Shown here: positions 21,221 through 32,349 of the stretch, one piece after another | Layout of the letters: each line of letters begins with the position of its first letter | Position numbering within the stretch: position 1 is the first letter of the stretch | DNA from: Sciurus carolinensis | Taxonomy: Eukaryota > Chordata > Mammalia > Rodentia > Sciuridae | Assembly (NCBI RefSeq): GCF_902686445.1 | Contig: NC_062213.1 | Span: 9,483,241 to 9,547,240, forward strand | Direction: 5' to 3' | DNA length: 64,000 nt | The notes under the pieces: model-generated | What the model saw: the letters and a program-made list of their open reading frames with translations, nothing else | Told to the model about the DNA's origin: nothing | Databases searched by the model: none | Translations under genes and position numbers: made by a program

Positions 21221-22090
21221 GCCTGTGATTGTGAGGGTCTTCCTCATGGCAGCCCACACAGGATGGAGGAGCCAGTGGAGTGAGCAGCAACAGTTTTGCA
21301 GTCACTGACTCCTCCTCTGGCTTGCACCACCCCCAAACTGCCACTTGCTTTGGGGAATTTGGGCCAACATCGCCCGTGGGCTTCTGGGACCAGCAGAAGT
21401 GCCTGTCACTCCATGGGCTGTTTCCTGGGTCAGAATTTGTCTGGTGAGACTCTTAGCTGCTTTATAAGTGGAAGTCATATAATAAACAGCGATGGACGGG
21501 CTGTCGCCCTTGGCAGAAATAACCTCACGTAGCGTTGAAGCTGCCCAGAGTGGCTTCCGTAGAAGGGCGCAGACCCGGACACTGCGAGCGTCTGTGCTCC
21601 CGGGTGCTCGCACGTGTGGGCCCTGCAGTGTGCACAGGCAGAAGTGGTCTTGCGTGTCCAATGACCGCAGGCTCCTCCTGGGTGGTTCTCATGGCGGGAT
21701 CCCGGAGCTTCACGGGTGCGCCAGTCCTACTGCCGCTGGGGGCAGCTCACCACTGGTGTGTCCAGCCTGGTCTTTACAGCGTGTCCAAATCCTCGCAGCA
21801 AAGCAGGGAGGAGCACCCTCGCTGCAGCAGGCCTGGAGACCCCTCCTCTTGGCTCCAGCCAGTGCCCCCTGGGGAGGGGTGGCTGTCCTCTGGGGAGGGG
21901 TGGCTGTCCTCTGAGCCACCCGGACAGAAAGGGCCCGGTCAGGCTGAGCAGGGCAATCGCCCCTGCATGGTGAGGCAAAGTTCTCCTTGGAGTCCACCTG
22001 CCTGTTTTATAGGACACAGAGCCTGACCCCCCGCGCAGCCTCCCACCCTCAGGGCAGAGCTATGAACCAAGAACAGGCCTAGCAAGGCGC
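21221..22090. other. Single-copy stretch with a tandem duplication
   Basis: Overlapping frames on both strands (21492-22026) are incidental. The only identifiable structure is the 21-bp tandem duplication at 21869-21910. Confidence 0.4.
21869..21910. repeat. Exact 21-bp tandem duplication
   Basis: Two adjacent identical copies begin CTGGGGAGGGGTGGCTGTCC, at 21869-21889 and 21890-21910. Perfect identity implies a recent slippage duplication. Confidence 0.95.
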
Positions 22091-22099
22091 AGGCATGCA

Positions 22100-22165
22100 A
22101 ACTCGGGTTCAAATGTCACCTCTGCTACTTAGGGTCTGCGGCTGTAGGCAAATGTCCTGTGGCCT
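22100..22165 (+). repeat. MIR SINE fragment
   Basis: CTCGGGTTCAAATGTCACCT, then CTGCTACTTAGGGTCTGCGG and CTGTAGGCAAATGTCCTG follow the MIR B-box and core. Confidence 0.65.
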
Positions 22166-24675
22166 GAACCTCCCAGCTCTCGCCTCCTGGGACAGAGGAA
22201 GAGGAACCCTCCTGCTGCCTCCTCTGAGGTCCAGGCGGGTGGGGCCACCTGGTGCAGAGCCATGTGGAGCAGGTGCTGGCAGGGGCCCAATTCTCCCCAC
22301 ACTGCTGCGAAGGACGGGGAGACACAGCAGGCTGAGCGCCTTCCTTGGGAAGCAGGGCGGAGGAGCGGGCGGACAGCTGGGCCCCAGGACTGCTGCACCC
22401 TGCCGGGGCTGCACCCCACCTGCCTGGAGCACCCCAGCCTTGGCCTCTGGGGGATTCCACTTATTCCATGGAGGTCTGTGCCCCCCCCTGGAGCACACAG
22501 CCCTCTCCCTTGCGTTGGTTAGGCTGGTTAGGCTGCACGCTGCACAGGGGCCCCTGGCCAGGGGCACAGGGAGGCTGATTCCAGCTGGAATTCTGATCTT
22601 TGTTAGGCACGTGCTGGCACAGGGCTGCTCAGAGCAAGGGGCACCTGTGTGTAACCTAGACACGGAGCTGCCAGGACACGCATGGCCTCCTAGGAAGCTG
22701 CTCACCAAACCACAGTTGTTGTTTGCTTGGTTTTTATTTTCAAACCATGACCTTCTCAGAACCATCTAAGAGCACACATAAAAATGCAAAGTGCCTGAGT
22801 CTGTGACGTGGAGCCTGCCACCAGCCCCACTGGGAAAGGCCTGGAGCCACACCCGCCCCTTCCCAGTGGCGGAGGCGAACCCTGGGATGTTCCGGAGGTG
22901 CCTGGGCAGGTCTGCCAGCCGGGTGGTGCGTACCCTCAGCAGACCATCCCTCTTCTTGGAATCATCTGGGATGCTTGGCAGCCTCTGCCCAAACTTCACT
23001 GGAAACGCCGTTTGCATAAGAGCAGAAAACTGGAAACCACCCATGAGCCATGGCGGAGTCAACTGCAGCCAGCTGAGACTCCAGAGCCTACCTTGAAGAG
23101 AAGCAGGGCTTCACCTGCCACGGGGGAATGGTCCCGCCCACCTGCGGTAGGGACGGGTCACCGTGGGAGCATCTCAGTTCAGCGTGCACGTGGACCATTA
23201 TGTGGGCGGTGTAGCCCATGGTTGAGTTTCAGTGCTCTGGAAAGAGCCCGCTTTGTGCCCACCAGGCTGCCACCCTAGGTGGGTGGGCATGGGGAGTCAT
23301 TTGACTTGACTCAGGGAGTCCTGGGTGTGAATCCTGCTTGCCACTTCCTTCCCATATGCCCAGCACCCAGTGACTCATCCTAGGTGGGTCCTTGGTGGTA
23401 AGAGTGGCATGCGGGCAGTACTCCCTCGGGCGTGGGTGTGAGGACTAAAGAACGTGCCCTGTGCTAGTTCTGCTGAACCTGGAAACGTGCACTGGAGAAC
23501 CACGTGCGGCCAGCGTGAGCTCTTGGGCCATGTGTCCTTGAACGCGCACGTGCCGTAGCACTCGACGTTTTTTGAAAGAAAGAATGAATTGCTCTTGCAG
23601 TCAGGAAAACAAGTCTATCTTTTGGTTTCAAAAGAATGCCTTTGGAAATGGCTGCCTTGGGAGGTAAAAGTGGCCTTCTACCCACTCCCTGAATAAAGGG
23701 TAAATGGATTTAGGACTCAGGGCCCCAGCAGGAGCCCCCACATCCCCTGCCCTGGTCCCCAGTCCCCATGCCCTGGACTCACTGCTGTCACCAATCTACC
23801 CCAGACTGACCCTGCAGTGCAGCCCGCCCACAGTCTCTGCTTCCCCAGGACCTGGTCCAGCACCAGGCTTGCAGTGGTGCCCAGTGGGGATTTGCTGAGC
23901 ACTTGAACATGCACGTACAGCACAGGGCTCGCTGAAGGAAGTGACTTCCACAGCCTGACAGTAAACACGCTCTCTGACCCTTCTGGAATGCTCCTGGCAT
24001 TCCCAAGTCAGGCCCTCCAAAACGAACACTGTGTTAATTACACGACAAAACAGCACATTCCAGACTCAACCTTGGGCAGCTGACCCTCCAGGCTGCCATG
24101 TGGTCAGCTGGCCAACTGCAGCCAAGGCTCCCAGGGGAAGGGACCTCCGGCCCCAACCACAGCCACCCGGCCTTGGAGAAAGCAGGTGGACCATGGGCAG
24201 GAGGGGTGCGTGCTAAACAGGGCTTCCATCTCCATGCATGCCTGTGACCCAGCACCCCAACAATCAGAGCAAGACAGACAAGATGAAAGGAGGGAGGCAG
24301 GGAGGGAGGGAGGGCTTCCCTTCCCCATTCTGGCCCCCCACACACTCTAGAGAGGTGGCATTGAGAGTTTTTCCTCTCCTGTGAAAACTCAGCAGAACTC
24401 CTGTGGACCAGGACAGCCCACTGGCCAGGTGACACTAAGGGCAGAGGAAGCAGGAGGGCTGCAGAGCAGGGTCCCCCAACAGGTCCCTCCAGCCACACCT
24501 GCCCTGACACGCTGGGGCCTGGGCTGTCAGTTACCCCTTTTCAAGTAACAACTGGACTGCTGGGTTTTTTACTTGAAACACATGGACATTTGTGTGTGTG
24601 TGGTATGTATGGGGCGGAGCCCAACGAGAAAGGAAAACACAACCATGCGGTCAGAGGAAGCCAGGGGTTCGCAGC
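22166..24675. other. GC-rich stretch, no gene
   Basis: Opposed frames of 224 (22095-22769 plus) and 218 residues (22109-22765 minus) cover the same DNA, which argues that neither is coding. A degraded MIR lies near 23318-23400 (TGGGTGTGAATCCTGCTTGC, then CCACTTCC). A GGGA-rich run is at 24288-24314, and a short TG run is at 24591-24602. Confidence 0.5.
24288..24314 (+). repeat. (GGGA)n simple repeat
   Basis: A short imperfect purine tetranucleotide run, AGGAGGGAGGCAGGGAGGGA and following. Small, and probably length-variable. Confidence 0.85.
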
Positions 24676-24679
24676 TGCT

Positions 24680-24785
24680 GACACTCACCTCATCTCACAG
24701 GCGGGTAGACTGAGGAGCGGCAGCTTGCTGGGGGCCACAGCCAGGAGGGTCCAGCAGGGGGTTTCTGGTCTCCCAGCCCAGACCT
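24680..24785 (-). repeat. MIR SINE fragment
   Basis: CTCACCTCATCTCACAGGCG, then GGTAGACTGAGGAGCGGCAG, CTTGCTGGGGGCCACAGCCA and GGAGGGTCCAGCAGGG is the diverged complement of the MIR core. Confidence 0.6.
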
Positions 24786-25009
24786 GCCCTCTGCCCTCAT
24801 GGAAGGTATGCTCAGGGAGAGATCCCTCCTCTGGCCCCGTCCACCCCTTCCCAAGAGCCTGCTGTGACCTCGGGGGCCTGGGGCTGCACATCGAGCCCAC
24901 TTTCAACAGCACAGAGTCCAGCTTCCAGCCCCAGGAGGAGTTCCCAGGTGAGCGCCTATGCAGAGATCCTGGGGCCCTCTAAGATCCCAGGAGCCGGGGG
25001 TAGCTGAGC

Positions 25010-25135
25010 TGGACTCCTGGCTTCCCCCTTCCCAGCCGGGTGAGTATGGGAAAGTTACAGACACTCTCCGGGCCTCAGTATACTCAGGTTTAGAATGGGT
25101 AGCATCCAAGGCTGCATGCAAAGTTAAGTTCTTAT
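25010..25135 (+). repeat. MIR SINE fragment
   Basis: GACTCCTGGCTTCCCCCTTC, GAGTATGGGAAAGTTACAGA, CACTCTCCGGGCCTCAGTAT and TTTAGAATGGGTAGCATC follow the MIR core in order. Confidence 0.7.
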
Positions 25136-25404
25136 AAACAGAGCCACTGGGCCCAAGCAGGTGCCCCTTGGTATGAAATTCTGCACCTGCTGGGCTTGGC
25201 CTATGTAGAGAGCCAGAGTCCTGTGGGTTTGAGCAGAGAGTCAGCACTTGGTTTCTGACCAGCACCAGGAAAAATCCCATTCTTCTTCATGCTGAGACAA
25301 AGACCAGCTTAAGGCTCACAAACTCAGCTCCCTCCAAGTGCAGGGAGGGACAAGGGGTGGGGAAGAGGAGGCTTCAGGCCAGGTTGGGATGGACACAGGC
25401 CCTG

Positions 25405-25545
25405 GGAACAAGGCCATCAGCCCTGTCTCAATCAGCTGTGTGACTTTGGGAAAGTCACTCAACCTCTCTGAAACTGTTTCAGAACCCTAGCAGGGGAAGC
25501 AGCACCCGGTATGCAGTTTGGGAAGAGCACCATGCACACACCATG
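25405..25545 (+). repeat. MIR SINE fragment
   Basis: A well-preserved core: CAGCTGTGTGACTTTGGGAA, then AGTCACTCAACCTCTCTGAA. Confidence 0.85.
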
Positions 25546-26035
25546 CCTATGGTCCCACTGCCCATACCACAGGCGAGGATCCCATATTCAAAATGCCTGG
25601 GACCAGAAGTGTTTCAGATTGTGGATTCCCCCCCAAGTTTGGAACATTTGCGTAGGTATGAGATATCTTGGGGAAGGAACCCGCGTGTGAGCACGGGATG
25701 CATTTATGTTTCATTTATATCTTATTCTCAGGGCGAAAGGGAATTTCACACAACATTTTTAATGCACCCGTGACCTGACACACAAGGTCACTTTCCACTT
25801 GGACGCTCTTGTGGCTGCTGGGCATCCACAGCACACACTTCTCCTGGTCTCCAGCAACCCTCCAGGTGTCCCCTGGTTTCAACTTTACAGACCTCACGGC
25901 AGAAACCCAGAGATGTGAATTCATCTCCCTGAGGTCACTCTGCCATCAAGAGGCTGAGCAAAAGTTGAATCCTGTGGTCCTTGGTCATTTCAGTCACCGT
26001 CAGCAGGGACCGCCATTTCCAGCTTCAAAGCACCC
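25546..26035. other. Single-copy stretch
   Basis: No gene or repeat was assigned. CTCCCTGAGGTCACTCTGCC near 25926 is a weak MIR-like echo only. Confidence 0.35.
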
Positions 26036-26040
26036 AGCCA

Positions 26041-26128
26041 GGGCTGTGGGTGTGGCTCTGTGGAGCACTTGACTGGCATGCGTGAGGCCCTGGGTGAGAC
26101 CCCAGCACACACAATGAAACCAAAGAAA
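26041..26128 (+). mobile_element. ID-type SINE, diverged
   Basis: GGGCTGTGGGTGTGGCTCTG, then TGGAGCACTTGACTGGCATG, CGTGAGGCCCTGGGTGAGAC and CCCAGCACACACAATGAAAC is the tRNA-Ala-derived ID body with an A-rich 3' end. The B box is mutated (GGGTGAGACCC instead of GGTTCGATCCC), so it is unlikely to be transcribed by polymerase III. It is clearly older than the copy at 17.5 kb. Confidence 0.85.
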
Positions 26129-26379
26129 AGCCCCGTCAAGCTGCGTCTCTCCGTCCGCCGGCCCACCATCTCTCGTCCCCCACCCTGAGTCCTGCACCTT
26201 GGTTTCGCTCTAACCCCTGAACTGTAATCGCCATGTGTCAGTAGGATCCTTTTACAAGGTCAGTCTGGCACCTTATTCCTCAGCTCACACCCTCCGCTGG
26301 CCTGTGGCAACTAAAGGCCAGGCCTAGGCTCCCTCTGGGGGCCTTGCCAGCCCTGCCTCTGAGGTGGGAAGGGAAGCCC

Positions 26380-26690
26380 CCGGGTTCATGTGATGGAATC
26401 CTAGCCCCAGCCTCAGAACACAGCTGCACTGGGGACAGGACTTTGAAAGAGCTGGTTAAAGTAAAAGTAGGTCCTTAGAGTGGTACTAATCCAATCTGGA
26501 CAGTGTGCTCCTAAGAGGAGGTGATCGGCACACGGGGGTCCCAGGAAGGACCACATGGAGACGCAAGGACAAGGCACCACCTGCCTTCCAAGGAGCCTCA
26601 GGAGGAACCAGCCCCCAACACTTGGTTCAGACACCTCCAGAATGATAAGAAAATGCACTTCTACCATTTAGGCCCCCTGGCCTATGGTAT
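26380..26690 (+). mobile_element. MLT1-type LTR
   Basis: GGTTCATGTGATGGAATCCT, GAACACAGCTGCACTGGGGA, AGGTCCTTAGAGTGGTACTA, TCCAATCTGGACAGTGTGCT, AGGACCACATGGAGACGCAA and CCAAGGAGCCTCAGGAGGAA reproduce the MLT1 sequence order (ATGTGACTTTATTTGG, AATCCAATNTGACTGGTGTCC, GAAGACCATGTGAAGAC, CCAAGGAGAGAGGCCTCAG). The polyadenylation end is lost. Confidence 0.7.
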
Positions 26691-27500
26691 AGGAGACCCC
26701 CATTTCTATGTTACCCATGGTCAGGTGTCCTCTGTGGTCCAAAGATATAAAGGGAAAATTCTGGAAATAAGCAATTTATGAGATTTGAATTGCACACGGC
26801 TTTGAAAAGCAAGAGGAAACCTCACACCTGTTCCCTGCTCGGTCCACCAGAGGTGAGTCACTCCCTGGCCAGCTTATCCACGTGACACATGGATGGCCCG
26901 TGGGTCGCCAGCAGCGGTCTGTTATCAGTTAGTGTGCGATGTCATGGTGCTCGTGTTCAGTAGCACTTACAGAGTCACTCAGAGCAAAGAGCCAGGTGCC
27001 AGCGTCCGCGTCACAGTCAGTATTAGAATTATCCTACTTGGCTCACTGCGTCTGTTATTGATTCAATTTAGTCGTAGGTATGTGTGTACAGGGGACGTGT
27101 GTTTAGAGTTCAGCACTTCTGAGGTTTCCGGCAGCCCCTGGGGCCTTGGAACATCCATGGAAGAGGGGACCACCAGCTCAGTTATGGAGCCCCGGTGACA
27201 AATGACCAGCTCCCCGTCCTGTGGCTCCTGTCCGCTGCTGCTCACTGGCCTCAGCAGGTGCTCAGGCTGACTGCTTCCCCTGCACACCCACAGCAAGGCA
27301 GCTCCGGGCGACATTCAGAGAGATCGGAACAGATTAATAAGCACCATCTCAGCAGCCCCTCGGGCCCTGCACTGAGCCACCTCTGTGGCTGTGGAGGTGA
27401 ACAAGGAAGTCCCCTCCTTCTGGGGACAGAACTTCATCCAGACACAGGACAAAGAGGGTGCTGGGGTGGAGAAAAGAAAAGGGGCCAAGACACCTTCAGG
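26691..27500. other. Single-copy stretch
   Basis: Frames of up to 115 residues have no recognisable product. No repeat was identified. Confidence 0.35.
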
Positions 27501-27700
27501 AATGGAATGTGTTCACCCCAAAATGTCACGTCACAGCCGTGACCTCTGCTGTGACTGATTAGGGAGGGTGTTGACTAGGGGTCAAGGGGGTCTTGAGGGT
27601 GGGACCCTCATGACACGATTATACCCTTGTAGAGTGACGGAAAGCAACCTGAGACCACTCTCTCCTCCACACAGCAAGAGGTGGCCATCCACAGACAGGG
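27501..27700 (+). mobile_element. MaLR LTR fragment (MST/MLT1-like)
   Basis: AATGGAATGTGTTCACCCCA, then GTGACTGATTAGGGAGGGTG, CTTGAGGGTGGGACCCTCAT and GACACGATTATACCCTTGTA resembles the MaLR body (GTGATTAGGTCATGAGGGTG, GAGCCCTCATGAATGGGATTAATGCCCTTATAA). Confidence 0.55.
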
Positions 27701-28905
27701 ATGGACTCATTGGTTCCAGCCTGAGGGCACTGGGAGCCGACCCTGAGAGGTGGCCTCGGGGGTGTGCCTTGCTATGGCAGTCAAGCTGACAGGCAGGCAG
27801 GGTGAGGTCACAGCTGGGGGCCAGGGGACTGGCTCGCATCCCTCTTCAGCTGTGGCGACACTGAGCCCTTGCTACGGCCTGTTTCCTCAGCTCTGAACAA
27901 GAGATGACAAACCTACTGCTAAGCGTTCCTGGCCTAGTTACAGAACACCTGTGCGTCTCAGCTGGCCAGAGTCCCAGCTGGACAGGAGCTGCTGGGGGCA
28001 GGGGCAGCGGCAGATGCAGGAGGAAACCCCACACAGCACTTTTCCGGAACGCCTGAGGTCATCACAAGGGCTGAGTCCTGCAAGTTCTGGGGAAGCACGG
28101 AACTGACCTGTCCCCTCTCTGGTTAAATATTTGCCTGCTTTGGCCCCATTTCCAGAGGAACACCACAGCCAGCTTGGCAAATCTCTGTGGGCCTGGCCTG
28201 GGCACTGGTGTTCTGCGGGCTTAGAGAGCACTTCTGTTATTTGGGTTTTCATTTAACCAGAAGAGAAAAAAGTAGGTACGTGCTCCCTGCCTCCATAGCC
28301 GGACCCCACCCCGACGGACCTGGGCTCTGCTCAGGCCCACAGTAGTCCAGGGCCGGCAAGGGCCAGAGCAGCAGGCTCCCCACAGAGAACGTGGGCAGCA
28401 CAGCCTCCTTGCCTCTGAGGTAAAGCACCTCTAACCATCCCCTGACCTCCCGAGCCGTCTGTAGGCCCGAGCCCCCCGCGTCTCCGTCCCCGCACGCCCT
28501 GCCCTGCTCTGCTGGACTCCCTGTAGCTCCAACAGGTGCTGGTCCCTTGGGCTCAGGTCCTTGCCTCCTTGCTGTGCCCCTCCCTGGCTATGGCAGTGAG
28601 GCCTGCTGGAGGTGGCCGGGCTCCTGTGGGAGCACCTGGGGATGTCACCTAGGGAAGCTACCTAACCTTTCTCAACAGGACTTCCCATCTGTAAACTGGT
28701 GGCCAAGCACAAGGGTAGAGGGTCCTGGGAGGAGGAGGGGTGCTGGGGGGCCAGTAGAGACCAGCACTGCCCTGGCCCGCCCTGCGCCACCCCTTCTCCC
28801 TTCCCTGTCCTGGGCGGGGTGCAGCGCCGGCCCTGTGTTCCCCAGAGCCCCTCCGGCCCCTGCAGAGCGCCTGGCTCAGTTGGGCGTAGAGCACGGTGTT
28901 TGTGT
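27701..28905. other. GC-rich single-copy stretch
   Basis: The 153-residue plus frame (28547-29008) is opposed by minus frames over the same bases (28658-28972) and has no domain. No other structure was found. Confidence 0.4.
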
Positions 28906-29010
28906 ATGTGGCAGTGAGCGCTGGGCACAGGGACCAGGTCTCGCTGGTCTCCAACCCCAGGTCAACAGGCATGGGTCACAGCAGTTTTCTGAAAGAGTGA
29001 GTAAATGAAC
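28906..29010 (+). repeat. L2 LINE 3' end fragment
   Basis: GTGAGCGCTGGGCACAGGGA, then CCAGGTCTCGCTGGTCTCCA and, at the end, GAGTGAGTAAATGAAC resembles the L2 terminus (GGGCAGGGACCTTGTCTG, ending in AATGAATGAA-like repeats). Confidence 0.4.
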
Positions 29011-29644
29011 TCCCGTGACCTCCCAGGCTGAGAGGGACGCGCTGCTGGTCTCTACCGGCCGATAGTCATCCATGACCCTGTTTCCAAGCCGGGCCCGAGA
29101 ACACGATTCCAGGTTTCAAGTGCGAGACAGTGCTCACCGGAGCAGAGGGCAGGGCGGAACGGAAGGCCAGGGAGGTCGCACCTCGGGAAGGTCTTGAAAC
29201 TGCATCCGAGGGCTGCCTGGGTGAGGTTCGTGCGGCACGAGGTCTTCAGACCCCTCGAAGGAGAACCTCCCCGCCTCACCCAGACCCTGGGGCACGTCCG
29301 CCAACCTACTGCGCCACTCACCCTGGCGTGGGCCTGCACCCCAAAGTGCCATAGGAAGCCTGGTGCCTTCTTAAGGGTCCGGGAACACTAAGACAGGTGT
29401 CAAGGCAACGGGACCTCAGAGTCTGAACGTCACAGAAGGTCACCAAGCAGACCTCCTGTTCCACAGCCGACATGCATTTCCAGAGGGTCTGCGAGGAACC
29501 AGGCCCTGCCCTGTTCCAGTGTGCACAAGCCTGAGAGCAAGGAGCCCTCAGGGAGGGGTGTGGCTGAGCAGCCCTGAGAGGACAAGCCGCCCAGAGAATG
29601 CCCGGAGACTGCTGGTCAGGGGCTGTGGGCCAGCTCTGGGCCAT
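29011..29644. other. Single-copy stretch
   Basis: Moderately CpG-bearing (CGTGCGGCACGAGG near 29229). No gene or repeat was recognised. Confidence 0.35.
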
Positions 29645-29785
29645 GTCCTCACAGCCCCCTGCGAGGTGGGAGGCGTGGATGCACCTCCTCCATGAGGAAA
29701 CCCAGGCTCAGAGAGGTTAAGTCACACCCAGCTCCACCAGGAAACACAGGGCCAGGCCCCCACCTCCTGGGGGTTGAGTCCAAAG
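29645..29785 (-). repeat. MIR SINE fragment
   Basis: CCCCCTGCGAGGTGGGAGGC, CCTCCATGAGGAAACCCAGG and CTCAGAGAGGTTAAGTCACA form the complement of the MIR 3' region and core. Confidence 0.8.
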
Positions 29786-30114
29786 TCCATGACCACAAAG
29801 CAGAGGGCTGCGGGAGTCGGGGACACTGACGGGTCCCAGCAGGGTCAAAGGAGTTTTCACAGCAGAATCAGGGCCGGGAACCTCCCATGATCCTCCAGGC
29901 AAGGATAGCACCCTGTGTGCTGGTGCTCTGTGGGACACCCTGGTGGGGCGGTTGGGGTGGGTGTGGAATGGAGTGGCCTCCGTCTTACGTGCCAGCCCCC
30001 ACCATTGCCAGGATGACCCTGGACAGGCAAGTCGGTGTGTTTCCAGCTCACCCCCGTCCCTAGAGCGGTGGCCAGGAGTCCCACATGCTTGGAGTGCTTT
30101 GGGGACTGACTGCT
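29786..30114. other. Single-copy stretch
   Basis: No gene or repeat was identified between the MIR and the following LTR. Confidence 0.35.
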
Positions 30115-30471
30115 TGCTATGGTTTCAATCTTAAATGTCCCCAAAGGCCATCTGTTAAAGACTTGCCCTCAGCTGGTGGCGTTGTCGAGAGGAGCCGGGC
30201 CTATGAAAGGCAGCTGGGTCCCTGGGCTCGCCCTGGAAGGGTGGATTGGAACGGCGGCCCCTCCTCTCTCTTTGCTTCTCAGCCCCCACGAGGGGACAGC
30301 TCTGCTCCATCAAATGCTGCTGCCACAAGGTTCTGCCTTACCACAGGCCCAGAGTGATGGATCCAGTTGATCGTGGACTGACGCTTCTGAAACCAAGTCA
30401 CAATAAATCTTTCCTCCTTCTACGTGTTCACTTCAGGTGTATTTTTTTCACAGCAACAGAAATCTAACACA
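30115..30471 (+). mobile_element. Solo LTR, ERVL-MaLR (MT/ORR1-like)
   Basis: It starts TGCTATGGTTTCAATCTTAA and ends GAAATCTAACACA. The internal GACTGACGCTTCTGAAACCA, GTCACAATAAATCTTTCCTC (AATAAA near 30402) and TTTTTCACAGCAACAGAAAT give the canonical 3' part. No internal retroviral sequence is present. Confidence 0.85.
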
Positions 30472-30477
30472 CTACTT

Positions 30478-30845
30478 ACTGCTTGGTCCTCCATTAACAA
30501 AGTGCAACAAATTCAAACAACACAACTCATTTTATCATATTTCTGGAGCTTGGAATTCCAAATGGGAGGAGTCAAAGGACCGGTTTCTTCTGAGGCCTCT
30601 CCTTGTCTCGCAGATGGCCGCCTTCTCCAGGTGTCTGCATGGCCCCCTGCACATCCATCTCCATCTCTTCCTCTCCTAATGACTCCACTCTCCTTGATGG
30701 AGTCCATCCTGATCCAACAACCTCCTTAATGCAGTCGCATCCTGAGGTTCTAGGAGTTGGAATTGGAACACGTGAACCTGGGGATGAGGAGGCGATTCAG
30801 CTACAGCTGCTTCAGCAAATTCCACCCGAGACCCTCACTGGACCC
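30478..30845 (-). mobile_element. MLT1-type LTR
   Basis: The complementary MLT1 layout is visible: AACAAAGTGCAACAAATTCA, AACACAACTCATTTTATCAT, ATTTCTGGAGCTTGGAATTC, then GATGGCCGCCTTCTCCAGGT, CCATCTCCATCTCTTCCTCT and GCATCCTGAGGTTCTAGGAG. It lies tail to tail with the LTR immediately to its left. Confidence 0.7.
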
Positions 30846-31854
30846 ACATGCACAGCAAGCATCTTCCTGGGACATCGAAAAATAATGAGCACCAGTAATG
30901 ACAATAGATGGATCTCACTGAGAGCCTGGACCAAAACATACAGAGTCAACATCCCTCTGTGGGATGGAATGACCGAGAGAAGCCACAAACTGGGAGACGG
31001 GGCAGGCGACCCACCCACGCTAATGGACACATCAGCGAGAAGCACACTTCCTCTTGCTGAGCCGGAGATTTGAGGTGGTCGTTCATCACACAATGCCTGC
31101 CCACTCTTCATCGTTCGTGGACAGACAGTCCCCGTATGTAACGACCTGCCATCGAATCGATCCTCACCCCTCCTCTGAGACCCTTAGGTTGAGCTTAGCA
31201 CAGGACCGGAGGCAGGTGCTCTGTGAATGAATGTGGGTTGACTTGTCTCGACTTGACCAGACTGGAGGAAAGGCCACTCTGGGGCTGTCCCTGGACACAG
31301 TCCCGACAGTCCCTGTAGCCTGGGGAGACCAGCGCAGCGTCCCTACTGGGGAAACAGCAGGCCATTCTGGCAGCTTTGCTGAGCTCAGGCTCAGGGGCCT
31401 GGGCTTCGGCTGGTTCTTGGAGCCCCTCCTCGGCCTGGGTGGAGCCTGACATCACACACAGGGACCTACACCTTCCCTCCATGGCACGTTCAGGGCGCCT
31501 CGCCTGCTCTCTGCCCTCACTCCCAGGATTCCACGCTGCACCTGGGGCCTGAAGACGGGCCCATCCCTGCCTGCGCCCTGTCCTCCCAGCAGAACTCTGC
31601 CTCTTGCAGCAGGTCCTGGGCCCAGGCCTTGGGACACACGGCTGAGGTAGGGATGGGAACGTCTTCGAAAACTCGTATCTGAGAAAGAAAAACACAGAAG
31701 CCCAAATCCATCCAAGGCGACGCTTCTACATGAGAACAAAACTGCAATGCTCCGGCCATGCTGCTGGGAGCAGGCCTAGCCGAGCGCCCAGAGAACTCGG
31801 CTGGGCCCAGCTTCTGGCCTCAGGCGCAGTGGGGCTTGGTGGGGCCACTTCCTC
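30846..31854. other. Single-copy stretch with a duplicated 51-mer
   Basis: No gene was found. The 166-residue minus frame (31195-31695) overlaps plus frames and has no domain. The segment 31265-31315 recurs at 32653-32703. Confidence 0.4.
31265..31315 (+). repeat. 51-bp direct repeat, copy 1
   Basis: It begins GAGGAAAGGCCACTCTGGGG and matches 32653-32703 at 49 of 51 positions. Similarity stops abruptly at both edges. Confidence 0.9.
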
Positions 31855-31905
31855 TCCTCCTCAGTTTCATCCTCTTTAAAATGGGTATGTTTTAAGTTAC
31901 AGAGG
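31855..31905 (+). repeat. MIR-like scrap
   Basis: TCCTCCTCAGTTTCATCCTC followed by TTTAAAATGGGTATG resembles the MIR motif CTCAGTTTCCTCATCTGTAAAATGG. Confidence 0.55.
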
Positions 31906-32007
31906 AGACGGTTTATACATCCTGTTTTTCCCATTGATTAGTTGACACACAGATCATTTGCCAAATAACTAATAAGAAAAGAAAGTACTAGTAACATATG
32001 CTCAAAG

Positions 32008-32093
32008 TTTTTTTTTTCTTTCTTTCTTTCTTTCTTTCTCCTCCCTCCCTCCCTCCCTCCCTCCCTCCCTTCCTTCCTTCCTTCCTTCCTTTC
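32008..32093 (-). repeat. Compound (CTTT)n(CCCT)n(CCTT)n microsatellite
   Basis: A pure pyrimidine tract: a T run, five or six CTTT units, about eight CCCT units and about six CCTT units. It abuts the 3' end of the minus-strand SINE that follows, so it is best read as the expanded A-rich tail of that SINE (AAGG/AGGG/AAAG on the sense strand). Confidence 0.95.
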
Positions 32094-32262
32094 ATACCAG
32101 AAATTGAGTCTAGGGGTGCTTAACCACTGAGCCACATCCCCAGCCCTTTTTATTTAGAGACAGGGTCTCACTGAGTTAGTTACTTAGGACCTCGATAAAT
32201 TGCTGGAGCTCTCCTTGAACTCTCGATCCTCCTGCCTCAGCCTCCTGAGCTCCTGGGCAAAT
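32094..32262 (-). mobile_element. B1-dID SINE
   Basis: Reading the complement, the 7SL-derived half (AGGAGGCTGAGGCAGGAGGA, GTCTCTAAATAAAAAGGGCT equivalents) is followed by the dID half (GGCTGGGGATGTGGCTCAGT, GGTTAAGCACCCCTAGACTC equivalents). The dID half is adjacent to the microsatellite, giving the expected 5'-B1-dID-tail order on the minus strand. Confidence 0.88.
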
Positions 32263-32349
32263 TAACTATTTTTAATCCTGGTTTAGTTTTATCTGTCCAC
32301 AGAGTTATAGTCACAATGCACACGCAGAAATAATACCCTGTGTCCACTG
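32263..32349. other. Short AT-rich spacer
   Basis: Nothing was identified between the SINE and the next repeat-like block. Confidence 0.3.

Noticed and set aside
22095..22769. Opposed frames of 224 and 218 residues
   Set aside because: They are mirror images over the same DNA and begin or end in a MIR. A real gene would not need both, and neither has a recognisable family.
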